Positions 1 to 8,528 of a stretch of DNA of 64,000 nucleotides are shown here, in pieces. The number at the start of each line of letters is the position of its first letter. Position 1 is the stretch's first letter. The position numbers and the translations under genes are program-made. Below the pieces are notes generated by a model. That model did no database searches and was not told the origin of the DNA. It was given only the letters and a program-made list of their open reading frames with translations. Source of the DNA: Deinobacterium chartae (lineage in GTDB: Bacteria > Deinococcota > Deinococci > Deinococcales > Deinococcaceae); contig NZ_JACHHG010000008.1 of assembly GCF_014202645.1 (NCBI RefSeq), positions 1 through 64,000 of the forward strand, read 5' to 3'.

Positions 1-27
1 GTTGTCAATCTGCTCACCCTCGCGCAT
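1..27 (-). CDS. Possible N-terminus of a protein running off the left edge
   Basis: An ATG read leftward from 27 opens a frame of nine codons (M-R-E-G-E-Q-I-D-N) that runs off the window. It lies about 25 nt downstream of a good promoter at 59-87 on the same strand. The start of the protein would therefore sit at the expected distance from the transcription start. No strong SD is visible. Too little is present to identify a family. A start of this kind occurs in bacterial Ser/Thr kinases, but that is only a guess. Confidence 0.25.
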
Positions 28-58
28 TCGCCTCGCGGCCTCGCTCAGGGCGAAAAAG

Positions 59-87
59 AGAATACACCCCCGCACCAAAACTGTCAA
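59..87 (-). promoter_or_regulatory. Sigma-70-type promoter reading off the left edge
   Basis: On the minus strand there is a perfect -35 TTGACA (82-87), a 17-bp spacer and a -10 TATTCT (59-64). It points leftward, away from the UbiD gene, so it should drive whatever gene lies left of position 1. Confidence 0.6.
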
Positions 88-135
88 CACCCCCCGAAGC
101 TCGCTCGAGGAGGTGTGTTTTTCGCCGCCGAACAC

Positions 136-1935
136 TCAGAGCGCGGGCAACCTCCAGACGTGCCACATGGCGTCCACACGCCGCTTGACCTCGTCGGTCA
201 TCACGATCTTGTCCGGCCACACCCGCTCAAACCCCTCGTCGGCGCGCTTGGGCGTGCCGTCCCACACCAGTCGCCCCTCGAGGACGCGCACGTCGCGCTC
301 CGGATCGACGTTGTTGAGAATGGTCCACCACACGTCCTGATCGTCGTTCACGTCGGTCTGCTCGTCCACCAGCAGGATGTGCCGCATGCCGGCAGCGGCC
401 GGGTGCCGGGCGAGGGCTTCGCCCAGTTCGCGCCCCTGCCCGGCGCGGGTCTTGTTCACCGAAACGAACCAGTAGCCCGCCGACGTCTGGCGCTGCGCCA
501 CGACACCCTCGAGCGCGGGAAGGTCGGACTGCGGCGCGGGGATAAACTCTGCCGCGCCCGCTCTGGGGCCCTCCTCGAGGTGCTTGGTGGTCGCGTCAAT
601 GATCAGTTTGCCGCCGTAGCTCCACTGGCGGCTCGAGTGGTCGAGCACGTCGATGGGGCCGCGGCTGGTGAGGGTATCGCGTCCGGGAAGGGCTTTCTCG
701 CTCACCTCGCGCCAGACCCGCTCGAAGTCGCTGACCGGCACGTCCTCGTCCACCACCACGATCACCTTGGCAAACATCATCTGCCCCAGGCCGAACAGGC
801 CGTTGGCGACCTTGTAGGCCTGCCCCGGATAGGTCTTCTTGATCGAGACGAACACCAGGTTGTGCGCCACCCCGGCAGGGGGCATGGCGTAATCCACGAT
901 CTCGGGCAAGATCAACTGTGCGGCGGCCAGGAACAGCCGCTCGGAAGCCTCGATCAGGTAGGCGTCCTCCATGGGCGGGCGGCCCACGATGGTGGCCGGG
1001 TAAACCGGGTCACGGCGCATGGTGATGGCGGTGACGTGAAAAACCGGGTACTTGTCCACCGGGGTGTAAAAGCCGGTGTGGTCCCCGAACGGTCCCTCGT
1101 CCACCCACTCCTCCTGCGGGTCCACGTAGCCCTCGAGGATGAACTCGGCGTTGGCGGGCACCTCGAGGTCCACGGTCACGCCCCTCACCACCGGCTGGCG
1201 CTCGCCGCGCAGGTAACCGGTCAGGGCATACTCGCTGAGGCCCGGCACCGGCGGCAGCGGCGCGGTCGCGGCGTAGATCAGCGCGGGGTCGCCGCCCAGG
1301 GCCACGGCCACCTCGAGCTTCTGGCCCAGCCTGGCGGCACTCTCGAGGTGCCTTGCCCCGGTTTTGTGCCGCTGCCAGTGCATGCCGGTGGTGTTTTTTG
1401 ACATCACCTGCATGCGGTACATGCCCATGTTGTAGTCGCCGCTGATGGGATCACGGGTAATGACCAGCGGCAGGGTCACGAAGGGACCGCCGTCCTGAGG
1501 CCAGCAGTGCAAGATGGGCAGCCTGGAGAGGTCCACCTCGTCGCCGCGCCACACCACCTGCTGTACCGGGGCGCGCGCAACGCGGCGCGGCGGCAGGCTG
1601 GCCAGCTCTTTGAGCTTGGGCAAGTTGGCCGCCATGCCCATCAGGCCGCCGCCCAGCTTGACGTCGAGCAGGCTGCGTACCCGGTCGGCGACCGCATCGA
1701 GGCTGGCGGCCCGCAGCGCCATCGCCATGCGGCGGCGCGTGCCCATCAGGCCGATGACCAGCGGAAAGTCGCTGCCCGTAACGTTCTCGAACAGCACGGC
1801 AGGACCATCTTTTTTAACCAGACGGTCGGCGATTTCGGTGATCTCGAGGTGGCGGCTGACCGGTTCGCTGACGCGCACCAGTTCGCCTTCACGCTCGAGC
1901 TGAGCGATGAAACCCTGCAGGTCGGAAAAGGCCAT
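136..1935 (-). CDS. UbiD family decarboxylase
   Basis: This 599-residue protein is a member of the UbiD family, prenylated-FMN-dependent (de)carboxylases. In the Deinococcus-Thermus lineage such enzymes are usually assigned to menaquinone biosynthesis; that assignment is inference here. Visible signatures are NMGMYRMQV (about 169-177), a typical cofactor and metal-binding stretch, and EGPFGDHTGFY (about 280-290), which holds family-conserved acidic residues. Length is normal for the longer UbiD class. The ATG start is preceded at 6 bp by TAAACT (1942-1947) and not by an SD, consistent with a leaderless transcript. It is divergent from the acetyltransferase at 2014 with only 78 bp between. No UbiX partner is visible in the window. 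Confidence 0.9.
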   Translation of the reverse strand: MAFSDLQGFIAQLEREGELVRVSEPVSRHLEITEIADRLVKKDGPAVLFENVTGSDFPLVIGLMGTRRRMAMALRAASLDAVADRVRSLLDVKLGGGLMGMAANLPKLKELASLPPRRVARAPVQQVVWRGDEVDLSRLPILHCWPQDGGPFVTLPLVITRDPISGDYNMGMYRMQVMSKNTTGMHWQRHKTGARHLESAARLGQKLEVAVALGGDPALIYAATAPLPPVPGLSEYALTGYLRGERQPVVRGVTVDLEVPANAEFILEGYVDPQEEWVDEGPFGDHTGFYTPVDKYPVFHVTAITMRRDPVYPATIVGRPPMEDAYLIEASERLFLAAAQLILPEIVDYAMPPAGVAHNLVFVSIKKTYPGQAYKVANGLFGLGQMMFAKVIVVVDEDVPVSDFERVWREVSEKALPGRDTLTSRGPIDVLDHSSRQWSYGGKLIIDATTKHLEEGPRAGAAEFIPAPQSDLPALEGVVAQRQTSAGYWFVSVNKTRAGQGRELGEALARHPAAAGMRHILLVDEQTDVNDDQDVWWTILNNVDPERDVRVLEGRLVWDGTPKRADEGFERVWPDKIVMTDEVKRRVDAMWHVWRLPAL

Positions 1936-1941
1936 GCGTCC

Positions 1942-1947
1942 AGTTTA
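1942..1947 (-). promoter_or_regulatory. -10 box, leaderless, for the UbiD gene
   Basis: TAAACT on the minus strand lies exactly 6 bp before the ATG at 1935. No SD lies between them. Confidence 0.55.
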
Positions 1948-2002
1948 GGCTGCAGGCCACGGCGAACCGTAGGGACAAAGGGGTTTTCCGGAGCCCGGGC
2001 AG

Positions 2003-2008
2003 TAGCAT
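2003..2008 (+). promoter_or_regulatory. -10 box, leaderless, for the acetyltransferase
   Basis: TAGCAT ends 5 bp before the ATG at 2014, with no SD and no convincing -35 hexamer. Confidence 0.5.
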
Positions 2009-2013
2009 GAACC

Positions 2014-2592
2014 ATGCTTGCGCTGCCCCTGCTGAAATCCCACAGCCGCCCCGGCCTGGAACTGCGTCCGCTCGAGGAGCACGACGCGGCACCGCTGGCC
2101 CTGTTGATCGAGCGTAACCGCGAGCACCTGCGGACCTGGCTGGGCTGGCTCGACGGCGAGTGGAACCCCGAGCGCCTGCGAATGCAAATCCGCGCGGGCC
2201 GCCGCCGCTCGCTCGAGGGGCACGGGCTGGAGCTGGCGATCTGGTTCGAGCAGCGCCTGATCGGACGCATTTCCTTTAACGAGATTCACGCCCATCACCG
2301 CCGCGCCTCGGTGGGTTACTGGGTGGACCGCGACGCCGAGGGGCGCGGGCTGGTGACCGCCGCCTGCCGCCTGCTGGTGCACTACGGTTTTACGGAGTTG
2401 CAGCTCGAGCGCATCGAGATCCGCTGCGCGGCGGGCAATCTGCGCAGTCAGGGGGTGCCCAAGCGCCTGGGCTTTCAGCTCGAGGGGGTGCTGCGCCACA
2501 ACGAACGGCTGTACGACCGTTACGTGGACCACGTGGTTTTCTCGATGCGGCGCGAGGAGTGGGCGCAGGCACCGGGCACCTTGCGCCCCTGA
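2014..2592 (+). CDS. GNAT acetyltransferase, RimJ/RimL type
   Basis: This 192-residue protein has the GNAT fold of the RimJ/RimL group, which transfers acetyl from acetyl-CoA to protein N-termini or small amines. Visible features are the N-terminal LRPLEEHDA strand, the VGYWVDRDAEGRGLVTAA stretch that forms the acetyl-CoA binding loop (about 96-113), and the family-typical ERIEIRCAAGNLRSQGVPKRLGF segment with the neighbouring E-G-V-L-R motif. The substrate cannot be told from sequence. The gene stands alone, with a leaderless -10 box in front and a hairpin terminator behind at 2633-2655. Confidence 0.85.
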   Translation: MLALPLLKSHSRPGLELRPLEEHDAAPLALLIERNREHLRTWLGWLDGEWNPERLRMQIRAGRRRSLEGHGLELAIWFEQRLIGRISFNEIHAHHRRASVGYWVDRDAEGRGLVTAACRLLVHYGFTELQLERIEIRCAAGNLRSQGVPKRLGFQLEGVLRHNERLYDRYVDHVVFSMRREEWAQAPGTLRP

Positions 2593-2632
2593 GGCTTTCA
2601 CCGGGGACGCTTTGAAGGGCGCACCAGAAGAA

Positions 2633-2655
2633 GGGCACCTAGAGGTGCCCCTTTT
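2633..2655 (+). terminator. Rho-independent terminator after the acetyltransferase
   Basis: GGGCACCT (2633-2640), an AG loop, AGGTGCCC (2643-2650), then CTTTT. It may also serve the convergent HNH gene from the other side. Confidence 0.75.
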
Positions 2656-2683
2656 CGTCTTTCCGGACGGCTGACCGCAAAAA

Positions 2684-3235
2684 TCAGTAGATGTACTTCT
2701 GCCAGGTGGGCTGCCACTCGGACGCGTGCCCGTAGGCGTACAGCCCGAACGACGGGGCCTTGGGGGGAACGCGCAGACGAAACCCGATCTCCTCGGGGGT
2801 CTTGTTGCCCTTGCGCTGGTTGCAGCTGCGGCAAGCGACCACGACGTTCTCCCAGATGTGGCGTCCGCCGCGCGAGCGGGGCAGGACGTGGTCCAAGGTC
2901 AGGTCCTGCCGCGACCCACAGTACTGGCAGGTATAAAAATCACGGCGCATCACGTTGCGCCGGCTGAAAGGAATCGGATGGACCCGCGGCCGTCTGATGT
3001 ACCGCTTAAGCCGGATAACGCTGGGCACGGGCATCACCGTGCTGGGTGAGCGGACGACGTCGTCGCTGTTTTCGATGACTTCAGCGATGCCGTACATCAT
3101 CAGCGTGATCGCGCGCTTGACCGAGCAGACGTGCAGCGGCTCGTACGAGACGTTCAGAACCAACACCCGCGGTTGGTTCAGGTTGACGGCTCGTGCCAGC
3201 GCGGGCTGGCTCTGCGTTACGGTTTCAGGCTCCAC
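2684..3235 (-). CDS. HNH endonuclease
   Basis: This 183-residue protein has a C-terminal HNH nuclease domain. A zinc-binding CQYC (103-106) and CRSC (135-138) bracket the catalytic LDHVLPRSRGG (about 114-124), with an Asn near 130. The N-terminal 90 residues (VLNVSYEPLHVCSVKRA) are typical of a free-standing HNH family common in Deinococcus-Thermus and cyanobacteria. No methylase or restriction partner is adjacent, so a classical restriction role is unlikely; repair or mobile-element origins are possible. The start is a GTG with TAAAAT 7 bp upstream and no SD, hence probably leaderless. Confidence 0.88.
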   Translation of the reverse strand: MEPETVTQSQPALARAVNLNQPRVLVLNVSYEPLHVCSVKRAITLMMYGIAEVIENSDDVVRSPSTVMPVPSVIRLKRYIRRPRVHPIPFSRRNVMRRDFYTCQYCGSRQDLTLDHVLPRSRGGRHIWENVVVACRSCNQRKGNKTPEEIGFRLRVPPKAPSFGLYAYGHASEWQPTWQKYIY

Positions 3236-3242
3236 AAGCCCT

Positions 3243-3248
3243 ATTTTA
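3243..3248 (-). promoter_or_regulatory. -10 box, leaderless, for the HNH gene
   Basis: TAAAAT on the minus strand lies 7 bp before the GTG at 3235. Confidence 0.5.
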
Positions 3249-3296
3249 CGACAAAACCGTGATGAAACCGTTTGCTTTTGCGCTTAATAAAACTTT

Positions 3297-3328
3297 AGGC
3301 CCGCTGGCTTAGTTACGGCAGCGGGCCT
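3297..3328 (-). terminator. Terminator downstream of marC
   Basis: The arms AGGCCCGCTG (3297-3306) and CAGCGGGCCT (3319-3328) are perfectly complementary. Read on the minus strand the hairpin is followed by AAAGTTTTATT, so it terminates transcripts from marC. Confidence 0.65.
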
Positions 3329-3447
3329 GTCCATGTGAGCGCGGCTTCTTAATATCATCAGCGCATTCTGACTCAGGAAAGTCCCTTTCGTCAGCGCAGC
3401 ATCAGCCTGTCAAGATCAGGCGGCTCCGTAAAACTATGCAGTGCCGG

Positions 3448-4086
3448 TCAGGGATTCAGCGCGGCCGTATGCACGAAGCCGATCACACCGTCGGCGATGT
3501 ACTGAATTGCCAGCGCGCCCAGCAGCACGCCCAGCACCCGGGTCACCACGTTCACACCGGTCAGGCCGATCACCCGGGCGATCTGACCCGCAGCCCGCAA
3601 GGCCACATAGCACAGCACCAACACCCCGAACGTCACCAGCAGCACCGCCGCCAGGTCGAGCGCCCGCCCGCGCGCCTCGGAGGCCAGAATCATCACGCTG
3701 GCCAGCGTTCCGGGGCCGGCGATCAGGGGAATGGCAATCGGAAACACCGAGATGTCCTGCCGGTCCTGGGCTTCTTGTTCCTCGGCAGGGGTCTCCTTGG
3801 CACCGCTCTGACGCGCGAACACCATGTCCAGCGCGATCAGGAACAGCAGCACGCCGCCCGCCACCCGGAAAGCCTCGAGGCTGATGCCGAGGTGCTCGAG
3901 CAGCGCCCGTCCGAACAGCGCGAACATCAAGATGATGCCACCGGCGACCAGCGTGGCCTTAAGGGCGATGGCGCGGCGCTCGAAAGCCGGTCGGCTGCCG
4001 GCCAAGCCGATAAAGATCGGAGCGAGACCGATGGGGTCCATGACCACGAACATGGTCAGGAAAGTCTGGGTGATGATCGCTAGCAT
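3448..4086 (-). CDS. MarC family integral membrane protein
   Basis: This 212-residue protein matches the MarC (UPF0056) family, six-helix inner-membrane proteins of unsettled function; the old link to multiple antibiotic resistance is doubtful. The N-terminus [17 protein letters not shown] and the central [22 protein letters not shown] are the two family-typical repeats, each with a conserved P-G element. A charged cytoplasmic loop (about residues 95-113) separates the two halves. A terminator lies downstream. The gene stands between the HNH gene and argR on the same strand. Confidence 0.88.
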   Translation of the reverse strand: MLAIITQTFLTMFVVMDPIGLAPIFIGLAGSRPAFERRAIALKATLVAGGIILMFALFGRALLEHLGISLEAFRVAGGVLLFLIALDMVFARQSGAKETPAEEQEAQDRQDISVFPIAIPLIAGPGTLASVMILASEARGRALDLAAVLLVTFGVLVLCYVALRAAGQIARVIGLTGVNVVTRVLGVLLGALAIQYIADGVIGFVHTAALNP

Positions 4087-4153
4087 GAAACCCGCCTCAG
4101 GCCTTTCTGGGGAGAAGCTCGGGACAAAACGGTCCGCGCAAACGGCCCGGGTG

Positions 4154-4615
4154 TTACGACAGCATCAGCGCGTGCAGTTCCTCGAGCAGCGCCTCACCTT
4201 CGGCCACGCTGCGGGCCACCATGATGATGGTATCCTGCCCGGCTAAGGTGCCCACGATGTCATCGCGCTGCAGTTTGTCGATCAGGTAGGCCACACCGGT
4301 GGCGTGCCCTTCGGCGGTCTTGATCACGATCATGTTCTCGCCCCGGTCCACGTCGCGCACGAACGAGCGGAACAGGCGGCGCAACTCGTCGGCCACGTCG
4401 GTCTCGCTGGTCACCTGGGCCAGCGAGTAGCGATGCTTGCTCTTGCCGATCGGGAGGCGTACCAGCCGCAGTTCGTTGATGTCCCGCGACACGGTCGCCT
4501 GCGTGACCTTGATGCCCTCGGCGTTGAGTCGGCGAACCAGTTCGGACTGGGTGGAGACGTTCTCCTTGGCGACGATCTCCTGAATACGTTTCTGGCGTTG
4601 TTCCTTCGTCAGCAT
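4154..4615 (-). CDS. argR: Arginine repressor ArgR
   Basis: This protein is the arginine-responsive repressor of arginine biosynthesis. It is 153 residues from the ATG at 4615. An open frame also begins at a TTG at 4660, but that TTG lies only 3 nt after a perfect -10, so the ATG is preferred. The N-terminal winged helix includes [16 protein letters not shown]. The C-terminal hexamerisation and arginine-binding domain includes [13 protein letters not shown], with the conserved GT-AG-DTI pattern. The upstream promoter sits inside an inverted repeat (4650-4673), suggesting autoregulation. No arginine biosynthesis gene is in the window. Confidence 0.93.
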   Translation of the reverse strand: MLTKEQRQKRIQEIVAKENVSTQSELVRRLNAEGIKVTQATVSRDINELRLVRLPIGKSKHRYSLAQVTSETDVADELRRLFRSFVRDVDRGENMIVIKTAEGHATGVAYLIDKLQRDDIVGTLAGQDTIIMVARSVAEGEALLEELHALMLS

Positions 4616-4649
4616 CAATCGTCTTCCCCGGACGCCTGGCTTATGCAGA

Positions 4650-4691
4650 CCCGTATGCAAATAATTATACGGGCTGCTGCTTAGCGCGCAA
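4650..4691 (-). promoter_or_regulatory. argR promoter with overlapping inverted repeat (ARG-box candidate)
   Basis: On the minus strand there is TTGCGC (4686-4691), a 16-bp spacer and a perfect -10 TATAAT (4664-4669). The -10 lies inside a perfect inverted repeat whose arms are CCCGTAT (4650-4656) and ATACGGG (4667-4673). Two TATGCA half-sites at 4642-4647 and 4654-4659 add to the resemblance to ArgR sites. The promoter overlaps the 3' end of coaBC. Confidence 0.55.
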
Positions 4692-5867
4692 GCCCGCTAC
4701 GGCCTGGTCCAGCAGACGGTCGGCCACCTCGAGTTTCGAAAGGCGCGGCCACGCCTGGGCTTCGCCCGAAGGTGTCACCAGCGTGACCTCGTTGTCATCG
4801 CCGCCAAAACCGCTGCCCTCACGCGTGGGGTAATTCAGCAGAATAAAGTCGAGGTTCTTGCGGCTGGCCTTGCCGGCTGCGCGTTCCACGCCCGCGTGCG
4901 TCTCCATGGCAAAGCCGACCAGCACGCGCGCCCCCTTGCGCGCTCCCAGACCCGCCGCGATGTCCGGGTTGGGAACCAGCTCCACGCTGAGCGGCCCGGC
5001 AGCCTTGGCCTGCTTCTCGCCGGACCGCTGGGCCGCGCGGTAGTCCGCCACCGCCGCCGTCAGCACCCCGATGTCCACCGAGTCCCAGGCGGCCTCGCAG
5101 GCAGCCTGCATCTCCAGCGCACTCTCGACCCGCACCAGCTCGGCTCCCGGCGGTGCCTCGAGGTGGCTGGGGCCGCTGACCAGGGTCACGCGCGCCCCGC
5201 GCGCCAGCGCACGCTCGGCCACCGCAAAGCCCATCTTGCCCGACGAGGGGTTGCTGATAAAGCGCACCGGGTCGAGGTACTCGCGGGTCGGCCCGGCGGT
5301 GACCAGCACGTGCCGTCCGGCGAGGTCCTTGAGGGACAAGAGGCGCTGCACCTCGAGGACGATCCGTTCCGGTTCGGCCATGCGCCCGAAGCCCTCGCCC
5401 TCGCCGCGCGTGCCCAGACGCCCGAACACCGGACCCAGGAAAGTGTGTCCGTACGCCTCGAGGCGGGCGCGGTTCGCCGCGGTCGCCGGGTGCTCCCACA
5501 TGCTGGGATTCATGGCCGGAACCCACAGCACCGGGCCGCGCACGCACAGCAGCGTGGCCGCAGCCAGATCGTCGGCGCGGCCATGGGCCGCGCGCGCCAT
5601 CAGGTCCGCCGAGGCCGAGACCACCACGGTGAGGTCTGCAAAGCGGGCCAGCTCGAGGTGCTGCGCTCCGGGCTGCGCCGCGAACCAGCCGGTGTCGGTA
5701 TGAACCGGGCCGTCCGCGGCGGTGGCCAGCGAGAGTTCGGTGATGAACTCGAGAGCGCTGCGGGTGGCGATCACCCGCACGGCGAACCCGGCCTCGCGCA
5801 GGCGGCGCAGCAGCGCGGGAGCCTTGACCGCCGCGATCGAGGCCGAGACGACGACCAAGACGTTCAT
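4665..5867 (-). CDS. coaBC: Bifunctional phosphopantothenoylcysteine decarboxylase/synthase
   Basis: This enzyme makes 4'-phosphopantetheine for coenzyme A: CoaB joins cysteine to phosphopantothenate and CoaC decarboxylates the product. The 400 residues hold both domains. The N-terminal flavoprotein CoaC domain has the catalytic His in [14 protein letters not shown] (about 70) and the [11 protein letters not shown] motif (about 117-127). The C-terminal CoaB domain begins near 185 with [18 protein letters not shown] and SNPSSGKMG. It lies 10 nt downstream of rpoZ on the same strand, the usual rpoZ-coaBC neighbourhood, and its stop codon overlaps the argR promoter repeat. Confidence 0.95.
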   Translation of the reverse strand: MNVLVVVSASIAAVKAPALLRRLREAGFAVRVIATRSALEFITELSLATAADGPVHTDTGWFAAQPGAQHLELARFADLTVVVSASADLMARAAHGRADDLAAATLLCVRGPVLWVPAMNPSMWEHPATAANRARLEAYGHTFLGPVFGRLGTRGEGEGFGRMAEPERIVLEVQRLLSLKDLAGRHVLVTAGPTREYLDPVRFISNPSSGKMGFAVAERALARGARVTLVSGPSHLEAPPGAELVRVESALEMQAACEAAWDSVDIGVLTAAVADYRAAQRSGEKQAKAAGPLSVELVPNPDIAAGLGARKGARVLVGFAMETHAGVERAAGKASRKNLDFILLNYPTREGSGFGGDDNEVTLVTPSGEAQAWPRLSKLEVADRLLDQAVAGLRAKQQPV

Positions 5868-5877
5868 GCGGGCCGCT

Positions 5878-6171
5878 TTATTCGGTGGTGGGGCGCTCGG
5901 CGGCCGCAGCGGCCTGCTGGGCCTGACGCTGACGGTTGAGATCGTGGTTCAGGCGCTCCTCGTCGATCAGGTTCTCGCCGATGATCAGCTTGTCCTGGGC
6001 CAGTTCGCGCATCGCGACCGTGACGAGGTTGCGGATCTTGGCGCGCTGTTCGACCGGCAAGACACTGGGGGTGCCGCCGCGCAACTGCAGCGCGCGCTTG
6101 GCGGTAACGACGGAGAGTCGGTACTTGCTGTCGGTCAGCGACAGCAGCTTGTCGATGTTCTTTTCAGCCAT
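5878..6171 (-). CDS. rpoZ: RNA polymerase omega subunit
   Basis: This is the small omega subunit that assists assembly of the beta prime subunit of RNA polymerase. The ATG at 6171 gives 97 residues ([20 protein letters not shown]). It is chosen because a GGAGGG SD lies 6 nt upstream; a longer in-frame GTG at 6183 would run through that SD. The conserved [17 protein letters not shown] helix-turn is visible at the N-terminus. The Ala/Gln-rich tail ([16 protein letters not shown]) is probably disordered. Confidence 0.93.
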   Translation of the reverse strand: MAEKNIDKLLSLTDSKYRLSVVTAKRALQLRGGTPSVLPVEQRAKIRNLVTVAMRELAQDKLIIGENLIDEERLNHDLNRQRQAQQAAAAAERPTTE

Positions 6172-6282
6172 GGGTCCCTCCACAAAGCGTGCCCCGGGCG
6201 GGGCATCAGACTTTCAATGTACACCACGGCCCGCCCTGCAAAGGCGAGCCGGGTCGCAAGCGCTCGGTATGCCGGGAGCGCT

Positions 6283-7086
6283 TTATACGTCCTGCCGCTC
6301 GAACATCCAGGCGGACACCGCCATCAGCAGCGCCGAGAGCACGACCTGCAACAGGATGTAATCCCCGGGCACCGAGGCTCCTGACCGCATCTCCAGAGCC
6401 TGCTGCAGCGACTCGCTCGGTGTGATGCCGGGCCAGTCCAGCTTCAGCAGGCTCAGCCGGAACAGCAGCCAGGCATACAGCCCGCCCAGCCCCAGGTAGG
6501 CCCCGAAGATCGCCAGAGTCTCGTAGCGGCTCGCCAGACGCCCCAGCATGCTGGCGCACAGCGCCAGCGCCGGAAAGGGCAGCAGGCACAGCGCCGCCAC
6601 CAGCAGGGCCTTGCCCGCCAACTCGAGGCTCTGCAGCAAAGTCAGCGGCGGAAAGTCGATGCCATCCAGACCGTAACTGAACACGGCCATGAACAAAAAC
6701 AGCACCAGCAGCACCGCTCCGAGGATCGCCACCTCGAGGACCAGCCACAGGTACTTGGCCAGCATCAGCGCCAGTCCGCTGGCCGGCAGGGCGCGCAGCA
6801 GGTAGTGGGTGTTCTGGCCGTACTCGGTGCGCAGCTGCCAGAACGGCTTGAAGCAGGCCACTCCCAGCGGCACCAGGAACAGCAGCATACTCAGCCCCAC
6901 CCGTACCTCGATGTTGCGGGTCAGGGCAAAGATCATCAGGTAGGCAATGAGCAGGGCCAGCGCAGTAAAGCCCATCAGCAGAGCGTTTTGGGTCAGCTCC
7001 TTGCGAAACAGCGTCAGCAGCGTGCGGCCGAAGCCGGGCGTGCGGCGCACCCGGATCGCGCGGGTCGCGGACGAAAGCTCGCTCAT
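6283..7086 (-). CDS. ABC transporter permease
   Basis: This 267-residue protein has six predicted hydrophobic helices and is the membrane half of an ABC-2 type exporter. Its start codon overlaps the stop of the ATPase gene upstream (ATGA, 7083-7086), with a GGAGG SD inside that gene. The three-gene order GntR-ATPase-permease is that of the YtrA-type operons, which respond to cell-wall-active antibiotics in other bacteria. The substrate is not deducible. The gene ends about 100 nt before rpoZ on the same strand. Confidence 0.85.
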   Translation of the reverse strand: MSELSSATRAIRVRRTPGFGRTLLTLFRKELTQNALLMGFTALALLIAYLMIFALTRNIEVRVGLSMLLFLVPLGVACFKPFWQLRTEYGQNTHYLLRALPASGLALMLAKYLWLVLEVAILGAVLLVLFLFMAVFSYGLDGIDFPPLTLLQSLELAGKALLVAALCLLPFPALALCASMLGRLASRYETLAIFGAYLGLGGLYAWLLFRLSLLKLDWPGITPSESLQQALEMRSGASVPGDYILLQVVLSALLMAVSAWMFERQDV

Positions 7087-7853
7087 ACCGGTTCCTCCAG
7101 GGCGCGCCGCTCGCGCGCCGCCTCTTTCACGGCCCGGTCAATCGAGCTGCCACGCCGCGCCCGGATCTCGTCGGCGGTCCCCTCGAGCAGCACCCGGCCC
7201 TCGTCGAGGACCAGCACGCGGTCGAACAGGGTCTCGGCCTCGGCCACCTGGTGGGTGGCGAGCATCATGGTCATGTCGGTGGCCCGGAACTCGCGCATCA
7301 AGGTCATCAGGATCTGCTCGCGGGTCAGCGGATCGATGCCGCTGAGCGGCTCGTCGAGCAGGTACAGCCGTGCCTCGCGCGCCAGCGTGAGGGCCAGCCG
7401 CAGGCGCGTGCGGTTGCCTTTGGACAGCGTACCAAAACGCGCGGTCTCCTCGAGGCGCAAAAACTCGAGCAGCCCGAAAAAGCGCGCGCGGTTCATGGTG
7501 AAGAAACGGTCGAAGAACGCGAACGCCTCACGCGCGGTCCAGCGCGGGTACAGGTGGTCCAGTTCGGGCAAGAAGGCCACCTCGAGCTTGGAATGCGGTC
7601 CGGGCGGCAGGCCCAGCACCTCGAGGTGCCCGCCCGAGGGCCGTACCAGCCCGGCCGCCATCTTCATCAGCGTGCTCTTGCCCGAACCGTTCACGCCCAG
7701 CAGACCCACGAACTCGCCCACCTCGAGCGAGAAGTTCAGCGGTTCCAGCGCGGTCTTGCGCCAGTATCGCTTGTACAGCCCCTCGGTGCGCAGCACCGAC
7801 GAGGACACGCTGACGCGCGGCAGGCGCCCCACCATCGCTCCGGCCCCGCTCAC
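7083..7853 (-). CDS. ABC transporter ATP-binding protein
   Basis: This 256-residue ATPase partners the downstream permease. Walker A is GVNGSGKST, the signature helix reads LSKGNRTRLRLALTLA (K for the usual G-x-G context), and Walker B is ARLYLLDEPLSGID. The H-loop is MMLATHQV. It starts with GTG overlapping the stop of the GntR gene by 4 nt (GTGA, 7850-7853), so translation is coupled along the operon. Confidence 0.92.
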   Translation of the reverse strand: MSGAGAMVGRLPRVSVSSSVLRTEGLYKRYWRKTALEPLNFSLEVGEFVGLLGVNGSGKSTLMKMAAGLVRPSGGHLEVLGLPPGPHSKLEVAFLPELDHLYPRWTAREAFAFFDRFFTMNRARFFGLLEFLRLEETARFGTLSKGNRTRLRLALTLAREARLYLLDEPLSGIDPLTREQILMTLMREFRATDMTMMLATHQVAEAETLFDRVLVLDEGRVLLEGTADEIRARRGSSIDRAVKEAARERRALEEPV

Positions 7854-8266
7854 CCGCGCACTCCTCTGCCCGGTTCTGCCGCCTCGAGGCGTGCCGCGAA
7901 GGCCTCGGCGATCCGGTCGTCGCTCAGGCCGAGTTCACGCAGCTCGGATAGCGCACGGTCAAGCGCCGAGGCCACCAGCCGCTCACACGCCTGGCGGATG
8001 CGAGCCGGGTCGTCGCTGACAAAAGAGCCCAGACCGCGTCGCGTCACGATGAAGCCGTCCCGCTCGAGTTCCTGGTAGGCGCGAATCACCGTGTTGGGGT
8101 TCACCATACGCTGGGCCGCCAGCTCGCGGGCGCTGGGGATCTTGTCGCCGGGGCTGAGCTCGCCGCGTACCGCTCGGGCCATGATGTCTTCGGCCAATTG
8201 GATGTAAATGGGTTTGGTGGCGTCGAAAGCACCGCGGCCGTCAAACAGCCCTTCGTGCATTTCCAT
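7850..8266 (-). CDS. GntR family transcriptional regulator (YtrA-like)
   Basis: This 138-residue protein has a GntR winged-helix domain (IYIQLAEDIMARAVRGEL, then SARELAAQRMVNPNTVIRAY) and a short helical C-terminus, as in the YtrA subfamily. It heads the GntR-ATPase-permease operon and probably represses it. The ATG at 8266 has a GGGAGGGG SD. Its promoter shares a palindrome with the divergent corA promoter, so it could also influence corA. Confidence 0.9.
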   Translation of the reverse strand: MEMHEGLFDGRGAFDATKPIYIQLAEDIMARAVRGELSPGDKIPSARELAAQRMVNPNTVIRAYQELERDGFIVTRRGLGSFVSDDPARIRQACERLVASALDRALSELRELGLSDDRIAEAFAARLEAAEPGRGVRG

Positions 8267-8283
8267 AATTCCCCTCCCGTCTC

Positions 8284-8312
8284 ACCGTATGAGTTCATTA
8301 ATTCACTGTCAA
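8284..8312 (-). promoter_or_regulatory. Promoter of the GntR-ABC operon
   Basis: On the minus strand there is TTGACA (8307-8312), a 17-bp spacer and TACGGT (8284-8289). The -35 forms half of the palindrome GTCAAGCTTGAC (8309-8320), a likely operator. Confidence 0.6.
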
Positions 8313-8314
8313 GC

Positions 8315-8356
8315 TTGACGGCTCATGTTGTATTCGTAACGTGCTTGGCCTAGGCT
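8315..8356 (+). promoter_or_regulatory. corA leader promoter(s)
   Basis: Two overlapping plus-strand possibilities exist. One is TTGACG (8315-8320), 16 bp, TAACGT (8337-8342). The other is TTGTAT (8328-8333), 17 bp, TAGGCT (8351-8356). The first -35 is the other half of palindrome 8309-8320, only 2 bp from the divergent -35. Either gives a corA leader of roughly 330-345 nt. Confidence 0.5.
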
Positions 8357-8528
8357 GTTAAAGGCCCCTGCGTTTTCGACGGGCAACCTTGCGCCCAGGA
8401 AACGCAGCCATCATTTTGCAACAACATTTTCAGGCGTCCGTGTCGGTAGACCTGCCGCACCACGGCCTGCGAGACGCCTGAGCCCCGGTTGTTCCCAGCA
8501 GCAACCGGCCCCGAAAGGAGGTGGTGAC

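Noticed and set aside
14-220. 68-codon minus-strand ORF at the left edge
   Set aside because: It overlaps the 3' end of the UbiD gene and the promoter at 59-87; its composition is Arg/Gly-rich noise.
115-1401. Long plus-strand ORF (428 codons) opposite the UbiD gene
   Set aside because: It is antisense to a clear UbiD protein, has His/Gly/Val-rich low-complexity composition, and shows no domain. High GC leaves antisense frames open.
4616-4660. TTG start at 4660 for argR
   Set aside because: It lies only 3 nt after the perfect -10 TATAAT, so it would lie upstream of the transcription start; the ATG at 4615 has a GGGGA element upstream.
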